DNA from: Cydia pomonella
Taxonomy: Eukaryota; Arthropoda; Insecta; Lepidoptera; Tortricidae
Assembly (NCBI RefSeq): GCF_033807575.1
Contig: NC_084716.1
Location: 2,418,001 to 2,482,000, forward strand
Length of the DNA stretch: 64,000 nucleotides
Direction of reading: 5' to 3'
In this document: piece by piece, positions 40,339-52,640 of the stretch
How the letters are laid out: each line of letters opens with the position of its first letter
Numbering within the stretch: position 1 is the first letter of the stretch
Notes under the pieces: generated by a model
The model's input: only the letters and a program-made list of their open reading frames with translations
What the model was told of the DNA's origin: nothing
Database searches by the model: none
Position numbers and translations under genes: made by a program

Positions 40339-41453
40339 CTTACGCATAATCGGATGCAGTTGCTTGGGTTCATGCTCTATAACTTCTAGTCGTTTTATGC
40401 CTTCTACAGCCCATTATGTTAAACCACGGGTGACGAAATATAATTGGCACAGATTCCCCATACAAGCTGCTTGAAAGATGGTGCAAATGATATTTCGTAA
40501 CTACACCTAGTCAATGTATATGTGCCGTATGTTTGCGCAGCTTTCACCTTTCCAACGCCGTATCAAACACAAAGCTGTCACTCGGACGCCACGTCACCAG
40601 TGTCAAAACTGATATTGAACTTTATGCATATGCACTTAGGTTTATTTTGCTCTGTGGTTTGTGATGGATTAATCCGTCTTCGGCGTTGGACTTAAGGTGC
40701 TGATATATTCGTCAGTGGCGTCAAAAAGGTTAACGGACGTGTACCTATGGCAAATCGCAACGATCATGTGAATGATTTGCCACATTTTTTTCGATAAAGT
40801 TGCACAAATTGACTGCACAGTTGTGGTGCACGGTGGGCTTACTATAGAAAAGGTTACTATTTCATGTTCAGTACAGGAAATATCAAAATTACACTCAATT
40901 ACAATGAATATAGGTCACGTTGTATTTGTAGAAATGTGATAAGTTTTTATCTCGAGAGTAGCCCGTTTAAGAGCGAATTTTTCACCAAACTGAACAGTAC
41001 AAAAAGTAAGTGTAATTAGAAAGGTCATATTTTTACAGACATTTGACATTTGATTTTGTATGACATTGCAACTAAACTAGCTATACCATCATGTCAATAG
41101 AGAAATACATCAAATACAGGTAAAATTAGCTAAATGCGAAATGTCTAAGTATGATCTTAATTCCCGACTTTTTCTCGTTTTCCTGCATTTTGTCCTAAAA
41201 CCGTATTTCTAAAATATGTATAAGATTTTAACTTTGTAAGCCCAAACAACTGCAAACCGCTCTATATCCAGCTTTACAGGGGAGGGATTCGATATTATTT
41301 GAGAATTATTATTTTCTACGAATTTGAAACGTATTGTCATCACAGTAAGGTTCAACTGACATTGCAGGCTTCACACGGCTTTCGTCATGACTGCATCAAT
41401 ATACATATCTATTAGTTTTTGTATACGGTCTGTCATTTAGAGGGTTATTTATG

Positions 41454-41620
41454 GCTCGGTTTCATTGGTCGATAACTCCCCGCAGCCGGTATAACGACTA
41501 TTGGAACTCAATTCGGTCGATATACAGCATGCGTGTGACTCCCCGCAGGCGGTAAGGTAAGGCGTTCTGGAAATCTCCCGCACCCCGCATACGGGGCCCT
41601 ATCGACCGATTAAACTGAGC
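41454..41620. mobile_element. MITE, TIR GCTCGGTTTCATTGGTCGATA
   Basis: The left end GCTCGGTTTCATTGGTCGAT is mirrored by ATCGACCGATTAAACTGAGC with a few mismatches. CCCCGCAGCCGGTA and CCCCGCAGGCGGTA form a short internal direct repeat. It is non-coding. Confidence 0.65.
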
Positions 41621-42572
41621 TATTATTACTTTTTATGCACATCTGATATTAAAAGGTATGGAACGTATCAAGAAAAATGTACCACCATCTTTACTGGCTA
41701 AATATTAGTCTGGTAGTGGCATAATAGTAATATAATTTTGGTTCGAGCGAAAAAGGTCTCAGATTCAGCTTGAGCAATAATATTTATTTCCGCTGCAAGT
41801 CGCATTTCTCTAATTAAATTAAATACCATTTATTTTCAGGCAACTATGGCCCAACCAACATACATACAATAATAAAAAATCTTAAAATATAAATATCATT
41901 TTGACGACGCTGTTTTCGGTACCCATTATCCTGAAATTTTGTAAGCAGGTTCCATAATTATACCTAAGTATAATTTTTATTTATATAGGTATCATGATTT
42001 GTTTTTAAAATAGCGTTGCCATGGTCTCTATGTACTACCTAGTTAAGTAAAAATTTTCTTGACGATCTTTTTCGTATTTCATAAATTCACATTACAGTTC
42101 ATTTATGATTGGTTAGGTATCATTAGTTCAGACTGTTGAGTAATGAAATGGGCTTAATTACTCAATACTACTTTCGGTATGTTTAATAGAAGGAGATTGA
42201 ACTATTTCATGTTGTTATTTTGTCTCGTTAGCCAGGAGACAACACGCTTTGAGATGATGCTTGATTAATGGCCCAAAAAAATATGAGGGAATTTAAATCC
42301 GATAAAAAACTTCTTTTAAAATAGTGACCCAGGAGACTTACGCTTTATAACAAAATGAGTTAAGCCTTTAACGCCATCTAGTGACAAAATGATAGTTTAA
42401 CATCAGATGTGCATTAAAACAGCTTGTAGGTCATTATAACTTAGTGCAGTTAACAAATAAGAAGTGTTCATATACCTACTTTTTAATTATGTTAAAGTAC
42501 AGTTAGAACACAAGTGTTACAATCAAATGTTCATGTCCGACCTAACTACATCGATATGACAAGCAGCTTGGT

Positions 42573-42701
42573 GTACAGTCAGCGTCAAATACTTCGTAGC
42601 AGTCAAAGTGGCCAAATAGTTCGGTACACCATACTAAATATATGGTGTACCGAACTATTTGGCTACTTTGACTGCTACGAAGTATTTGACGCTGACTGTA
42701 C
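42573..42701. mobile_element. 129-bp near-perfect palindrome, copy 1
   Basis: The left arm starts GTACAGTCAGCGTCAAATAC and the right arm is its mirror ending GTATTTGACGCTGACTGTAC; the arms meet at TACTAAATATATGGTG. Only one or two mismatches are visible. A direct repeat of about 55 bp flanks it (42508-42565 and 42700-42752, starting ACACAAGTGTTACAATCAAA). The element recurs at 59499-59627. Confidence 0.92.
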
Positions 42702-42912
42702 ACAAGTGTTACAATCAAATGCGACCCAACTACATCGGTTTGGCAAGCGACATACCACCACCAAAATAAATATATAGAACCACCATAGATGCCAAATTTC
42801 CATGAAAACTAGACATCTATAATGGCACTTTCACATTTTCTCACTGCAAAGTGGGCGCAGAGTTGCTCAGGACTCTAGGAACATTTGAAAATACACACGT
42901 GTGTTTTTGACT

Positions 42913-43044
42913 GTATAGTCGCCATCAGATACATCGGAGCGGCGGGGGTGTTCACAATTATCTGAACAAAGCGTTTAAACGTTAAAGTGCATGCTTAGTT
43001 ATTTTGAGCACCTATCCCATCCGATATATCTGACAGCAACTGTA
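42913..43044. mobile_element. MITE, GTACAGTCGCCATCAGAT family, diverged
   Basis: The ends GTATAGTCGCCATCAGATAC and GATATATCTGACAGCAACTG are imperfect mirror copies, with the same internal CGGAGCGGC and ATCTGAACA blocks as 16078-16215. Confidence 0.78.
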
Positions 43045-43363
43045 TCTACTACATTAATATAGTACCTATACATATTAATTTTAGATTTGAAACATATTCA
43101 CATTGATTTGAGACCGGGTATCACAATATTTAATGTTAGTAACAAGGACTATAACAAATTAACGATTTAAGGGGGTATGTAAATGTTTTTCACGTTGATC
43201 TCAAATTGTTTAAATTTTCATACTTTTTACATCTTTGGGTTCACAAGTTTTTAATAAATTAAATATATACTGTATTTTTTCATATATTTTTGTTTTTCAC
43301 CTGCACTTAATAAAATAATCTTTGAGCATTTGCTCAAACATTATTGGCGTTGATTGTATGAAG

Positions 43364-43492
43364 GTACAGTCGCCATCAGATGTGTCGGTGCGGCCAAGGT
43401 ACTTAAAATATCAATACAAGCATTACAATAGACGTGTGTTCAGATATTTGTGAGTACATTGGCTGCACAGATGTATCTGATTAGTACTGTAC
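43364..43492. mobile_element. MITE, GTACAGTCGCCATCAGAT family
   Basis: The ends GTACAGTCGCCATCAGATGT and GTATCTGATTAGTACTGTAC mirror each other. The internal GTTCAGATATTTGTGAGTAC is shared with the copies at 16078 and 56733. Confidence 0.82.
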
Positions 43493-46400
43493 AATCGAGT
43501 TCACAAGCAAATGTTCCAAAAATATATTTACATGCCTTTAAGACGCTGGCAATAAGGTCGTTGGAACATTGTCTAGTAAAGATGTTTGTTAACTCGACCG
43601 TACCTATTTATTTGTGATACTTACAGTGGATTTAAGCATCTATCTCTTTAAAAATAAAAAGGGGAAGGTTGGTTCTCTGAGTAATTTTTGCTTTCAAGTA
43701 TTTTTGTTAACTACTTTTATAATACCTCAAACTACGTCTACATAACCGCTAAGCTACGCCTCTGCTTAAACTACCAAAGATTATTAGTCGGTGGTCACAT
43801 TGTCAACGCTGAAGTTTGGTACGCGAAAGTAAACCGTACGAGTTACGCTTAAAGCACATTTTTCTTTGATATTGGACTGCCAGGCTTGATAGGCAAGCGG
43901 TTTGAGGTATGTTTGTATATGCTTTAGCTCTTAATTATAAAATCCTAGTCCATAGTTCATTATTGCTTCTGTACATTCGACGCCATATATAATTTATAAA
44001 TTCATTTCCTCTGTGACAACTGTCACTAGCTTTTTAGTTAATGTAAATTAAAGTGTAAGAATAAAAGTATTAATAATGACCCTGTGGAGTTTGTAAATAA
44101 TTGTAAACAATGGAATTCGTTTAGTTGTAGGGTAGATAATATTGGAGTGTTAAATGGTGTGAGTTTAATGTGACAGACTTGAGATTTTAGTTACAGAATA
44201 CGGACGGTTTGCAATGCAATAAAAATATATTGTTAGTTGCGGACGCCTTTACAAAGTTAACTCCTTAAGCTCTTAACGCGCTCTCTCCGTTACTTGCTAC
44301 GCGATTCTCGCGCGAGGCACTGATTTTCTCGTGGAAGTGACTTTGCGAGGGCGTCGATTTCAGTCTGTCGAGCACGGTATGAACTAGTGATAAGATTCGT
44401 TTAACTATACGTTGTCCCAACGCTGGACGTAGCATAGTCTAAATTGACCCTATTTGTATAGTAAAAGATATTATTTTTGCTTAGGCTGGTACAAGTTTAT
44501 AAATTGAGTGAATTTAATTGCAAAGATAAATATTTTTGGTATGACACCGTAATGGATGTTTATAAATTATCATGTAAGCTTATAAAGGGTCTTTTTTTGT
44601 TGTAAACTGGGCACTAGAAAATACAATCTGAAACCTCATAATAACAAGGGTGTTGAAAACACATTGAGCTTTTTACAATTATATTTCTACACGATATTTA
44701 GCGTTGATAATAAAAATTGTAGTAAAAATAAATAGCGAACGCACCCTAATAGTACCTATTCAAATAGAGGCGCCATCTTATCTAAAGATGGCGGCTCGAG
44801 CAGTGTTAGCTTTTGGCGACTAAAATGATTAGGTTCTTTTGTTTTTGATATTGAATATGGAGATGAATGTTTATTGTATTGAGCGTACTGGGACCCACAA
44901 GTTTTCGAATTAACTCCCAAACGAGTTCCAAAGTTAAGGTGACATGAAGGGTAAAATAATAAAGTAATAATAGTGTTTTTGTGTCTGTAACACTACAACA
45001 AATAAGATACTCTATATAACGCAGGGTAGAATATGGCCTTTAGGTATTTAGCAGTTATAAAACGGTCGATCAACAATTTTTTTGTTCTTTTGTTCCGTTA
45101 GCCGTGAGCCAAGAGACAGTAAAGCAGAGAAAAAAATCCTGAAACAACGACAACATGGATAGTAGGTAGATGGCTCACAACGGAATGCATCTCTCTACTA
45201 TTACACTTAACATCTACTACAAATCCATGATTTTTGAAGAGTGAATCAGGAGACGCAATCATAGGAACGAGTTACAAGAAAAAATGGATTCATCAAAACA
45301 AAAATCTTTAAGCAGTTAATATTTTGTTTTTCCTAAAATTGTAAGGGGTAGCTAAAAAGTTCATTCAAAAACATGTCATGTGTTTTTCAGTCATTTTTAT
45401 GTTTTAAGTTACAGATTCCAGGCATCGACTTAGTTGCCGAGAGTCCCCTTGGTGGAAATGAGAACTTTTGTTGGACCAGTTTCATATCTTACCCTTCCGA
45501 ATTCCAACTTTCTTCTTTGACGGTTGACTAGTCAATATTTTAATTGTTATTTGTTTTTGATGTTGAATATTGAAACATGTTACGTAACACCTGAAAGGCC
45601 ATTTTCCACCCCAAATTAGAATAAGACGTTCGGGTTAGAAATCACAAACTAGCTTCAAAATATATTTCAAATATTAGGATCAGTGTCGCTTTTCACTTTA
45701 TATAACATATGTCAGGTAACACTGAGCTGTTCTTACTATACGTAAAATAGTGTTAATCACACTTTAAAGTTAAGTAATTAAAATTATTTATACAGAATAT
45801 AAATCGATATTTAAGTCCGAGAGAACCCTCTTCGCTCGGTTGTTTAGATGCAATAGATGTGAAAATTGCAAGCTTCGACTGCCTTTTACCAGATGAAGTA
45901 TATGTCAATATTTTCTATAAATTGTAAACGTTTATATGTAGTTATTTAGATAGCTTCAGAATCCTGTTTAGCTCACCGTTGGATAAGATGGGAATAATGT
46001 TATATACTGTCATCGCTTCAACAGCTTAAAAGCCTTCAAACTGTGGCTTTTAATGAATACTTTTGTGAAATTAATAAAAAAAAATATTAAACACATGCCT
46101 TGTCTTTTATTACCATTAACTTTTTTATACCTAAAGTTAATTTGGTTCTCAGACAGATTTGTAACAAAAAAACATTCGTACTTAGTTCATTCTGGGGACC
46201 TATTATTTTACCCTACCACGCATAAAGCCGTGAGTCATTGAGAAGCTTGGATCACCTTTTTTTGTTGTTGTTAATCTGTCCCGTTAGTCAGGCGACAATA
46301 GTAGCAAAGTTTGTCAAATGAAGTGATATACTACGTTCTCCTAATATGCTAAGTAAAAACAAATATTTAGTTATGTTTTAAGGGTGACCCAGGAGACCAA

Positions 46401-46649
46401 AACCATGGCATCGAGTGACTAGAAAAAGTTGATTCACCCAAAAGATAAGATTAGAGATAAGAGTTTTCTTATCGGAAACCGGTTAAATCTCTAAACCGTT
46501 ATTATGTACTTAGCGCAAAACATTTTAATTTCGGTTTCGCTCGAAAAACCGTTTTTTTAACCAGGTTTTATGAGAGCAGTTCTTAAGCATATTAATTTTA
46601 TTTTCTTATAGTTTCTTACAAATAGTTTTCACAAAGCTCGCTTAACACA
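43493..46649. other. AT-rich gene-poor stretch
   Basis: No gene or full repeat is recognised. A more GC-balanced patch at 44270-44400 and an AAGATGGCGGC at about 44785 stand out in composition but have no supported frame. Short phrases such as CCAGGAGAC and CAGGCGACA recur (42233, 45245, 46390, 46280), hinting at an old diverged repeat. Confidence 0.35.
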
Positions 46650-46752
46650 TCAATGTTCGTAGCGCTATGCTTGTAGCCAATCCCAGCGTTTTCCCACTTT
46701 GTATAGAAAAGCGACTGCGAACAAAGAACTCGCCAAGCGGGTTACCGGAACT
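46650..46752. repeat. Repeat shared with 40107-40208
   Basis: Matches the 40107 copy at about 80-85 percent by eye (TTCGTAGCGCTATGCTTGTA, CAATCCCAGCGTTTTCCC, CCAAGCGGGTTACCGG). No surrounding TIR element is visible here. Confidence 0.65.
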
Positions 46753-47277
46753 ATTACAAATAAGTTTTAATCTATGTATGGAGTGAGCAGTGAGATAAGT
46801 TACCTTCCAATAAAAACACGAGCCAAAGGTACTTTTCCATACACGGGGGCATTAAAAAAAAACCAAATCTCTATTCATTATAAATATTTATTCATAATTA
46901 TTACATTTGGGCATGCCGACCCGATTACACTTGCAACTAAAGCCAACTAAAATAACTCAAGTGTAAACCAGGCTTAATTCAAGTATACAATCATAATTTA
47001 CAATAAAATCAAATCTTGTTATTTCTATTGCTATTGTTATGGGTTATACTCAAGAGCAATAAAAAACGGTCACTGCATACTTAGAAATATTAAAATCTCC
47101 ATTCAAAGTGACCATTTTTGAATGCGCTTGAGTGTAGTTACTGCTCCACTTACAATAAGTAAAATAAAGATTTAGGGTCACATGACATGACATTTTTGCA
47201 ACCATGATGAGTATAAATTGTGTCAAACCTAAAATAGAATAAGATTTTTCTTCATAACATAATTTGTAGCCATGTTA

Positions 47278-48158
47278 ATTCTGTAAATATTATTTAAATT
47301 GCGATCAACGCCTCTATAATTATAAATAACTGTGTTCTAAGATGATTTGCAATTGTATTGTTTCCATATAACATTATATAAGTACACGTTCTTCGCTATC
47401 TTTCAATAGTACATTACGATACAAGCGGAGTGGCCCCATACAGGGCAAAACATCTCGGATCCCCGAGAGACCTCCCTGAGGTCCTACTCAACATCAAAGG
47501 TTTGATAGGATTCCTCGAGGAGTTGGGCTGGCAAGAGTAGCCAACCCTCCACCCCCCCTTGTCACGCAAAATAGGCGCCAGTCGTCGAGTTGCGGAAAAT
47601 CGCCCGAACTACAATACAATACAATACAATACGATACAAGTGCGAAAAATAGGAAATTCGAAACGTGTGATGATTAATTAAAACACGAACGAAGGGAGTG
47701 TTTTAAAACGACACGAGTTGCGAATTACCTATTCGCACATGTATCGTATAACGTTTTACAGTACATATTATGGCCCTTTAAATTTTCGACATAGTTGCGT
47801 AATGTGGTAATTATCGCACTAGTGCAATTCTGTAAATATTATTTAAATTGCGATCAACGCCTCTATAATTATAAATAACTGTGTTCAGAGATGATTTGCA
47901 ATTGTATTGTTTCCATATAACATTATATACACGTCCTTCGCTATCTTTCAATAGTACATTACGATACAAGTGCGAAAAATAGGAAATTCGAAACGAGCGG
48001 TGACAAATTAAAACACGAACGAAGGGAGTGTTTTAAAACGACACGAGTTGCGAATTACCTATTCGCACATGTATCGTACAACGTTTTACAGTACATATTA
48101 TGGCCCTTTAAATTTTCGACATAGTTACGTAATGTGCTAATTATCGCACTAGTGCGGT
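47278..48158. repeat. Tandem duplication of a 333-bp segment
   Basis: Two direct copies begin at 47278 and 47826 with ATTCTGTAAATATTATTTAA, then GCGATCAACGCCTCTATAAT. They run on through a GTGCGAAAAATAGG-family repeat to CGCACTAGTGC. Copy 1 is longer only because it contains the retroelement insertion at 47426-47630 plus its duplicated target. Without that the copies are the same length. Confidence 0.9.
47426..47630 (+). mobile_element. 5'-truncated non-LTR insertion with 10-bp TSD
   Basis: The 205-bp insert is flanked by an exact direct repeat, ACGATACAAG (47416-47425 and 47631-47640). Its + frame reads GVAPYRAKHLGSPRDLPEVL then LNIKGLIGFLEELGWQE, then TAG. A short 3' tail ends in an ACAAT/AATAC-type microsatellite. 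Truncated coding end, repetitive tail and target duplication are the signature of target-primed reverse transcription. The family is not identified. Confidence 0.85.
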
Positions 48159-48699
48159 AAAGTAGCACCATATGTACTGTAAAATAAATAAACGTTTGAA
48201 AACCTATTATATAACTGCAGATTTTTTGCAGATTAATAAAAATGTCCTAAAAAAATTGCCTATATGTCCTCCAAGTCATTAAATCACCTTATTTATCAAT
48301 ATTGGCCTGGACGTTACGATGGAACACATGACACATTCTAACCGTACATACATAAACTGCTAAAACCTTTGTTGGCTAATATTTTAAAGTTATTCTAGTA
48401 GAAATTTCATTAGTAATTCCTTTCCAGGTGATAGCTCGTACTATTTAAAAACTATAAAACATTTTTCGACGGCTAATTTCCTCAAACCGCCGACGGAGCG
48501 GCAGCTAGCATTCACGAGGCTTATATACAACTCACAATTTAGAATTATCGTCCGGAAAGAACTTGGTCATAACAATCTGGAACGAACCAATAATGGAGCA
48601 GTAACTGAAAGGGGTCAAGTGGAAAACTAAATATAGTTTATACAAATAAGATGTTCATACAAACCTATACGTTACGTAGAACAGAACAGATCTTACGTG

Positions 48700-48905
48700 T
48701 GTCGTGCCGCGCCCGGACATTTAGAAACGTTTTCATTACAAATATAATTTATTGGAGTGATGAACTGAAACAGAAGCGATAGACGAAAGAAAAAGTGACC
48801 AAGGTCCTCAGTGCCCAGGGCTGGAATTATCCATCCTTTGCATTCACAGCAGATGCCTAAAACCGCTAGGCCATCCGAGTCACGGCGGCATGGGTCAAAT
48901 TTTCT
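48700..48905 (-). repeat. Possible tRNA-headed SINE relic, minus orientation
   Basis: The - strand reads TTTGACCCATGCCGCC, then GTGACTCGGATGGCCTAGCG and GTTTTAGGCATC, resembling a tRNA-like A-box followed by a diverged body. No clear B-box is seen. The 71-residue frame across it is probably not a gene. Confidence 0.4.
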
Positions 48906-49217
48906 CAAGTATATAGCCCTTAAGGGATTACGGTGCCCTTTGGGCTGTTCTAGTTCAGAATAATCCCATTTACTACAGTCATTATATCCAACAAACCGAC
49001 CCTACCCATGAATAATCAGTTCTTGGATTTTTTTTTCGTAGCTCCCAGGGGAAGTGTAAATTCAAAAAGTAGAAAAGTAGACGTATGAATGAAGTAATAG
49101 AATGTTTAGCTTGCAGGTAAATTGAGACATAGTTACCAATTAAACTAAGTTCCTTAAAGTTAATATTTGATGGTTTTTCTTAGCAGTTGGGTCAATGTAA
49201 GAACGTTTTAGCAAAGA

Positions 49218-49545
49218 GAATTTGAAATAGAGGTGGATTGTCAAAGAAAACTTTGTAGCCACAGTAAATTTACTGCCATCTTTTGACTCATGATTAAAAC
49301 TTTTAGAACGCCATTTGACTTGATCCTTTCGCTGATAAGTGTTAAAGTTAAATATCAAAAAGTGGCGCCATCATATTCATATTCATATTCATATTTATTA
49401 TTAATAATGTACACATACATTACATACAGTACACATACATCTCACCGGGCATAACCCAAAAGTTATGGCGCCATCGCTCAAAAAGATGCCGCTATACCTT
49501 TGGCCTTTGACGTATTAGACGGCGCCACTTTTTGTTATAATAATA
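49218..49545. repeat. Composite repeats with TATTCA microsatellite tail
   Basis: 49218-49330 recurs inverted at 50120-50218 (AAATGGCGTTCTAAAAGTTT, GATGGCAGTAAATTTA). Then AAAAAGTGGCGCC at about 49357 is mirrored by GGCGCCACTTTTT at about 49521, enclosing a (TATTCA)n run at 49373-49400 and a sequence like a minus-strand retroelement tail. Several elements are interleaved and the exact borders are unclear. Confidence 0.55.
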
Positions 49546-49554
49546 AAAATAATA

Positions 49555-49825
49555 ATTCAGCCTATATACGTCCCACTGCTGGGCACAGGCCTCCTCTCAT
49601 GCGCGAGAGGGCTCGGGCTATAGTCCCCACGCTAGCCCAATGCGGATTGGGGACTTCACATACACCTTTGAATTTCTTCGCAGATGTATGCAGCTTTCCT
49701 CACGATGTTTTCCTTCACCGAAAAGCTAGTGGTAAATATCAAATGATATTTCGTACAAAAGTTCCGAAAAAACTCATTGGTACGAGCCAGGATTTGAACC
49801 CACGACCTCCGGATTCTTTTGTTAT
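49555..49825 (-). mobile_element. Truncated SINE fused to another repeat
   Basis: The left part has GTCCCACTGCTGGGCACAGG then CCTCCTCTCA. The right part (from about 49690) has GCTTTCCTCACGATGTTTTC, AAATATCAAATGATATTTCG and GAGCCAGGATTTGAACCCAC, as in the SINEs at 12665 and 30715. The tRNA-like A-box end is missing after GACCTCCGG. Confidence 0.7.
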
Positions 49826-49903
49826 TTAACAAATTTAACACATATCAGTTATTTTATTTAATCGTATGGCGATATTGTCAAATAGGCAAAGTTACATAAA
49901 AGA

Positions 49904-50110
49904 TTATAAGGCAACATCCAGGTTATGCAGCCACTGCACAGTTTCGGGCGTCAGGTTGACGAGATCATCTGGTTTCCCCGGGTAGGCGCGGAGAGGACAT
50001 CTCCGAATGATGTGCTCCATAGTTTGGTCTTCGATGCCACAATCACACAGCGCGGAGTCGGTCCATCCCCATTTGTGACGGAAAAAGTTACATCGCCCGT
50101 GTCCAGTTCA
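49904..50110 (-). pseudogene. R1/Jockey-like retrotransposon C-terminal fragment
   Basis: The - strand frame reads CDCGIEDQTMEHIIRRCPLR, then AYPGKPDDLVNLTPETVQWL and HNLDVAL, stop at 49904. The CxC...H..RCP cluster is the zinc-knuckle-like end of non-LTR ORF2 proteins. Upstream the frame shifts (TGDVTFSVTNGDGPTPR), so it is broken. An AT-rich 3' tail follows towards 49830. Confidence 0.7.
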
Positions 50111-50399
50111 CATATCAGTGAAAGAATAAGGATCAAAGTCAAATGGCGTTCTAAAAGTTTTAATCATGTGTCGAAAGATGGCAGTAAATTTATGTGGCTA
50201 CAAAGCTTTCTTTGACAATACATATTTCAAATACTCTTCGACCGCATACAGAACAAGATGGAAATCCATGAAAGAGGCATATGTTCAGCAGTAGACGCGA
50301 ATATGCTGAGAAGAAGTCTCCTAATTTATATAGACTCATTGTTGAAGTGTTTAGACATTTCATGATATTTTGGCAATTTAAATAAATAAATAAATAAAT

Positions 50400-50648
50400 A
50401 TTATAGGACATTATTACACAAATTGACTAAGTCCCACAATAAGCTCAATAAGGCTTGTGTTGAGGGTACTTAGACAACGATATATATAATATATAAATAT
50501 TTATAAATACTTAAATACATAGAAAACACCCATGACTCAGGAACAAATATCCATGCTCATCACACGAATAAATGCCCTTACCAGGATTTGAACCCGGAAC
50601 CATCGGCTTCATAGGCAGGCTCACTATCCACGAGGCCAGACCGGTCGT
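50400..50648 (-). mobile_element. tRNA-derived SINE, minus orientation
   Basis: Near full length: tail TATAGGACATTATTACACAA, GTACTTAGACAACGATATAT, B-box complement CCAGGATTTGAACCCGGAAC, and head GGCCAGACCGGTCGTC. It is preceded by an AAAT-type short tandem repeat at about 50381-50400, the target-proximal tail. Confidence 0.9.
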
Positions 50649-50954
50649 CAGAATTTGATAGCATTAAACTCGGTTCTATTAAAGTATAGAAATATCTAGT
50701 AAAGAAGAAAGTATAGAAGGATCAGTATCTTGCGCCATGTTTTTTTTAGACAACAAACCATAGAAGCAGAGCTCGAGTACACGTATCTCGCGACCTAAAC
50801 GCGTAAGCGCCATGAATTTAACGGCGCTTACGACATTTTGGTTGCGTGATACACAGGTTACGATGGCGACAATTTCATTGTTGGCTTCACTAAATTAATA
50901 ATAAATCCAATGATAGAGGATAGATAGACAGGATAGTAGACTACCAAGCAACTA

Positions 50955-51182
50955 GAATAGTACATTACGATACAAGTGCGAAAAATAGGAAATTCGAAAC
51001 GAGTGGCGATAAATTAAAACACGACCGAAGGGAGTGTTTTAAATCGACACGAGTTGCCACTTACCTATTCGCACATGTATCGTACAACGTTTTACAGTAC
51101 ATATGGCCCTTTAAATGTTCGACACAGTAACGTAATATGCTACTTCTCGCACTAGTGCTATAAAGTAGCCCCATATGTACTG
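50955..51182 (+). repeat. GTGCGAAAAATAGG-family repeat
   Basis: Full copy matching 21481-21725 (GATACAAGTGCGAAAAATAG through ATATGTACTGTAAATA). It directly abuts the following SINE. Confidence 0.85.
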
Positions 51183-51425
51183 TAAATAAATATTATAGGG
51201 ACATTCTTACACAAATTGGTTAAGTCCCACGGTAAGCCAAGAAGGCTTGTGTTGTGGGTACTCAGACAACGATATATATAAATACTTAAATACATAGAAA
51301 ACATCCATGACTCAGGAACACATATCTGTGCTCATCACACAAATAAATGCCCTTACCGGGATTCGAACACAGGACCATCGGCTTCACAGGCAGGGTTACT
51401 ACCCACTAGACCAAACCGGTCGTTC
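51183..51425 (-). mobile_element. tRNA-derived SINE, minus orientation, shortened
   Basis: Same order of blocks as the 50400 copy, with a small deletion in the ATATAT region and a diverged head (GACCAAACCGGTCG). The B-box complement reads CCGGGATTCGAACACAGGAC. Confidence 0.85.
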
Positions 51426-52058
51426 AATGCTATCGTTTTTTTACAAGAAATATTATCAAAACACTGCGTCAAAAAGTGTCCAAACGCCTATGATTTTGAC
51501 AAAGTTCCAAAAAGTGAATTTCAAAATGTCCGGGCCTACCTTGCATGTAATAAACAGTTTACAGTGTATATATTAGTACCGCTTGCGTGACGTCTTCATT
51601 TGAGGTTCCGGTAGTACTGCATTAACCTGAAATTGATAATTATCTGTTAACTATGCACGAGCAAATATACATTGATTGAGTAAGATGCGTAAAATCTAAG
51701 ACAATTTCGTGCTTCGAATTTGACAGGTAAACGAGATGGCGCTGTACAGCTCCATACAGTTGACGTTTGACAATTCATTGACCGCAAAACATATGGCGCA
51801 GTACAGCGCCATCTGTTGTGGATGTCAAATTAAGGGTCACGTTTTTTTCTTAGACTACCTCTCCATTACAAATCTATTATCTTTGGTACAAGTGACATAA
51901 CATAAAAATTGGATCAAAAGAGCAGTCAAATTAGAATGAGATAATGCCAATTTGGAAAATCCACCATAGTGTCGCTTACAAGCCCTACCGTATAGATTTT
52001 TCTGAAGTTATGTTACCAAATACTATTAGAAAATTTGGCAATTTTGCATTCTTATAAG

Positions 52059-52426
52059 CAGGGCCCGTACTTTTCATGCCGTTGACGCAAAAATGACGTA
52101 ATTTAACATACAGGGAGTTACTACAAATTTAGATTTACGTAGATTTACTTATTGATGGGTATCATAATAAATACTTGTTACGTGAATAAAAGCTTGTTAC
52201 GCTGTTAAAAACCAGAAATATGTATTATTTCATAAATTAATAATCTATTATTTATTTTTGTGACAATAAAATGAAAGTCAGTTAGACGTTTCTATACTGA
52301 TTGTCAAGTATATGTATCAGTTACCTAAAGAGGTTGACAAATGATTAATTATTACGAAAATACTAATTGGAATCAACTCTACGTGACGTCATTTTTCTGT
52401 CAACGGCATGAAATGTACGGGCTCTG
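52059..52426 (+). mobile_element. hAT-type MITE, copy 1, 8-bp TSD
   Basis: 368 bp. The ends CAGGGCCCGTACTTTTCATG and CATGAAATGTACGGGCTCTG mirror each other over about 40 bp, including CCGTTGAC(G/A) and AATGACGT blocks. It is flanked by exact CTTATAAG on both sides (52051-52058 and 52427-52434). It has no coding capacity. Confidence 0.93.
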
Positions 52427-52436
52427 CTTATAAGCA

Positions 52437-52640
52437 GTGTTGGGCAAAAAGTAATTGAATTACTAAAATTGCAATTACAAATAGTACTTTTAATTACTTG
52501 TGAAAAGTAATTACTCCTTCAATTTACAATTACAATTGCAAAATTTTAAATTACATTTTTAAAATAAAATTTGAAATTACTTTATTCAATTACAAATTAC
52601 TTTTATTGAATACAAGTTATCATCTTTATTTTCAAAATTA
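52437..52640. repeat. Low-complexity AATTAC-rich block
   Basis: After GTGTTGGGCAAAAAGTAATT the sequence is built from irregular AATTAC/TAATT words to about 52620. Its start abuts the right target duplication of the hAT-type MITE. Confidence 0.65.

Noticed and set aside
44270..44400. Possible promoter or CpG-rich start region
   Set aside because: A modest GC rise only; no initiator motif, no downstream exon and no transcript evidence could be tied to it.
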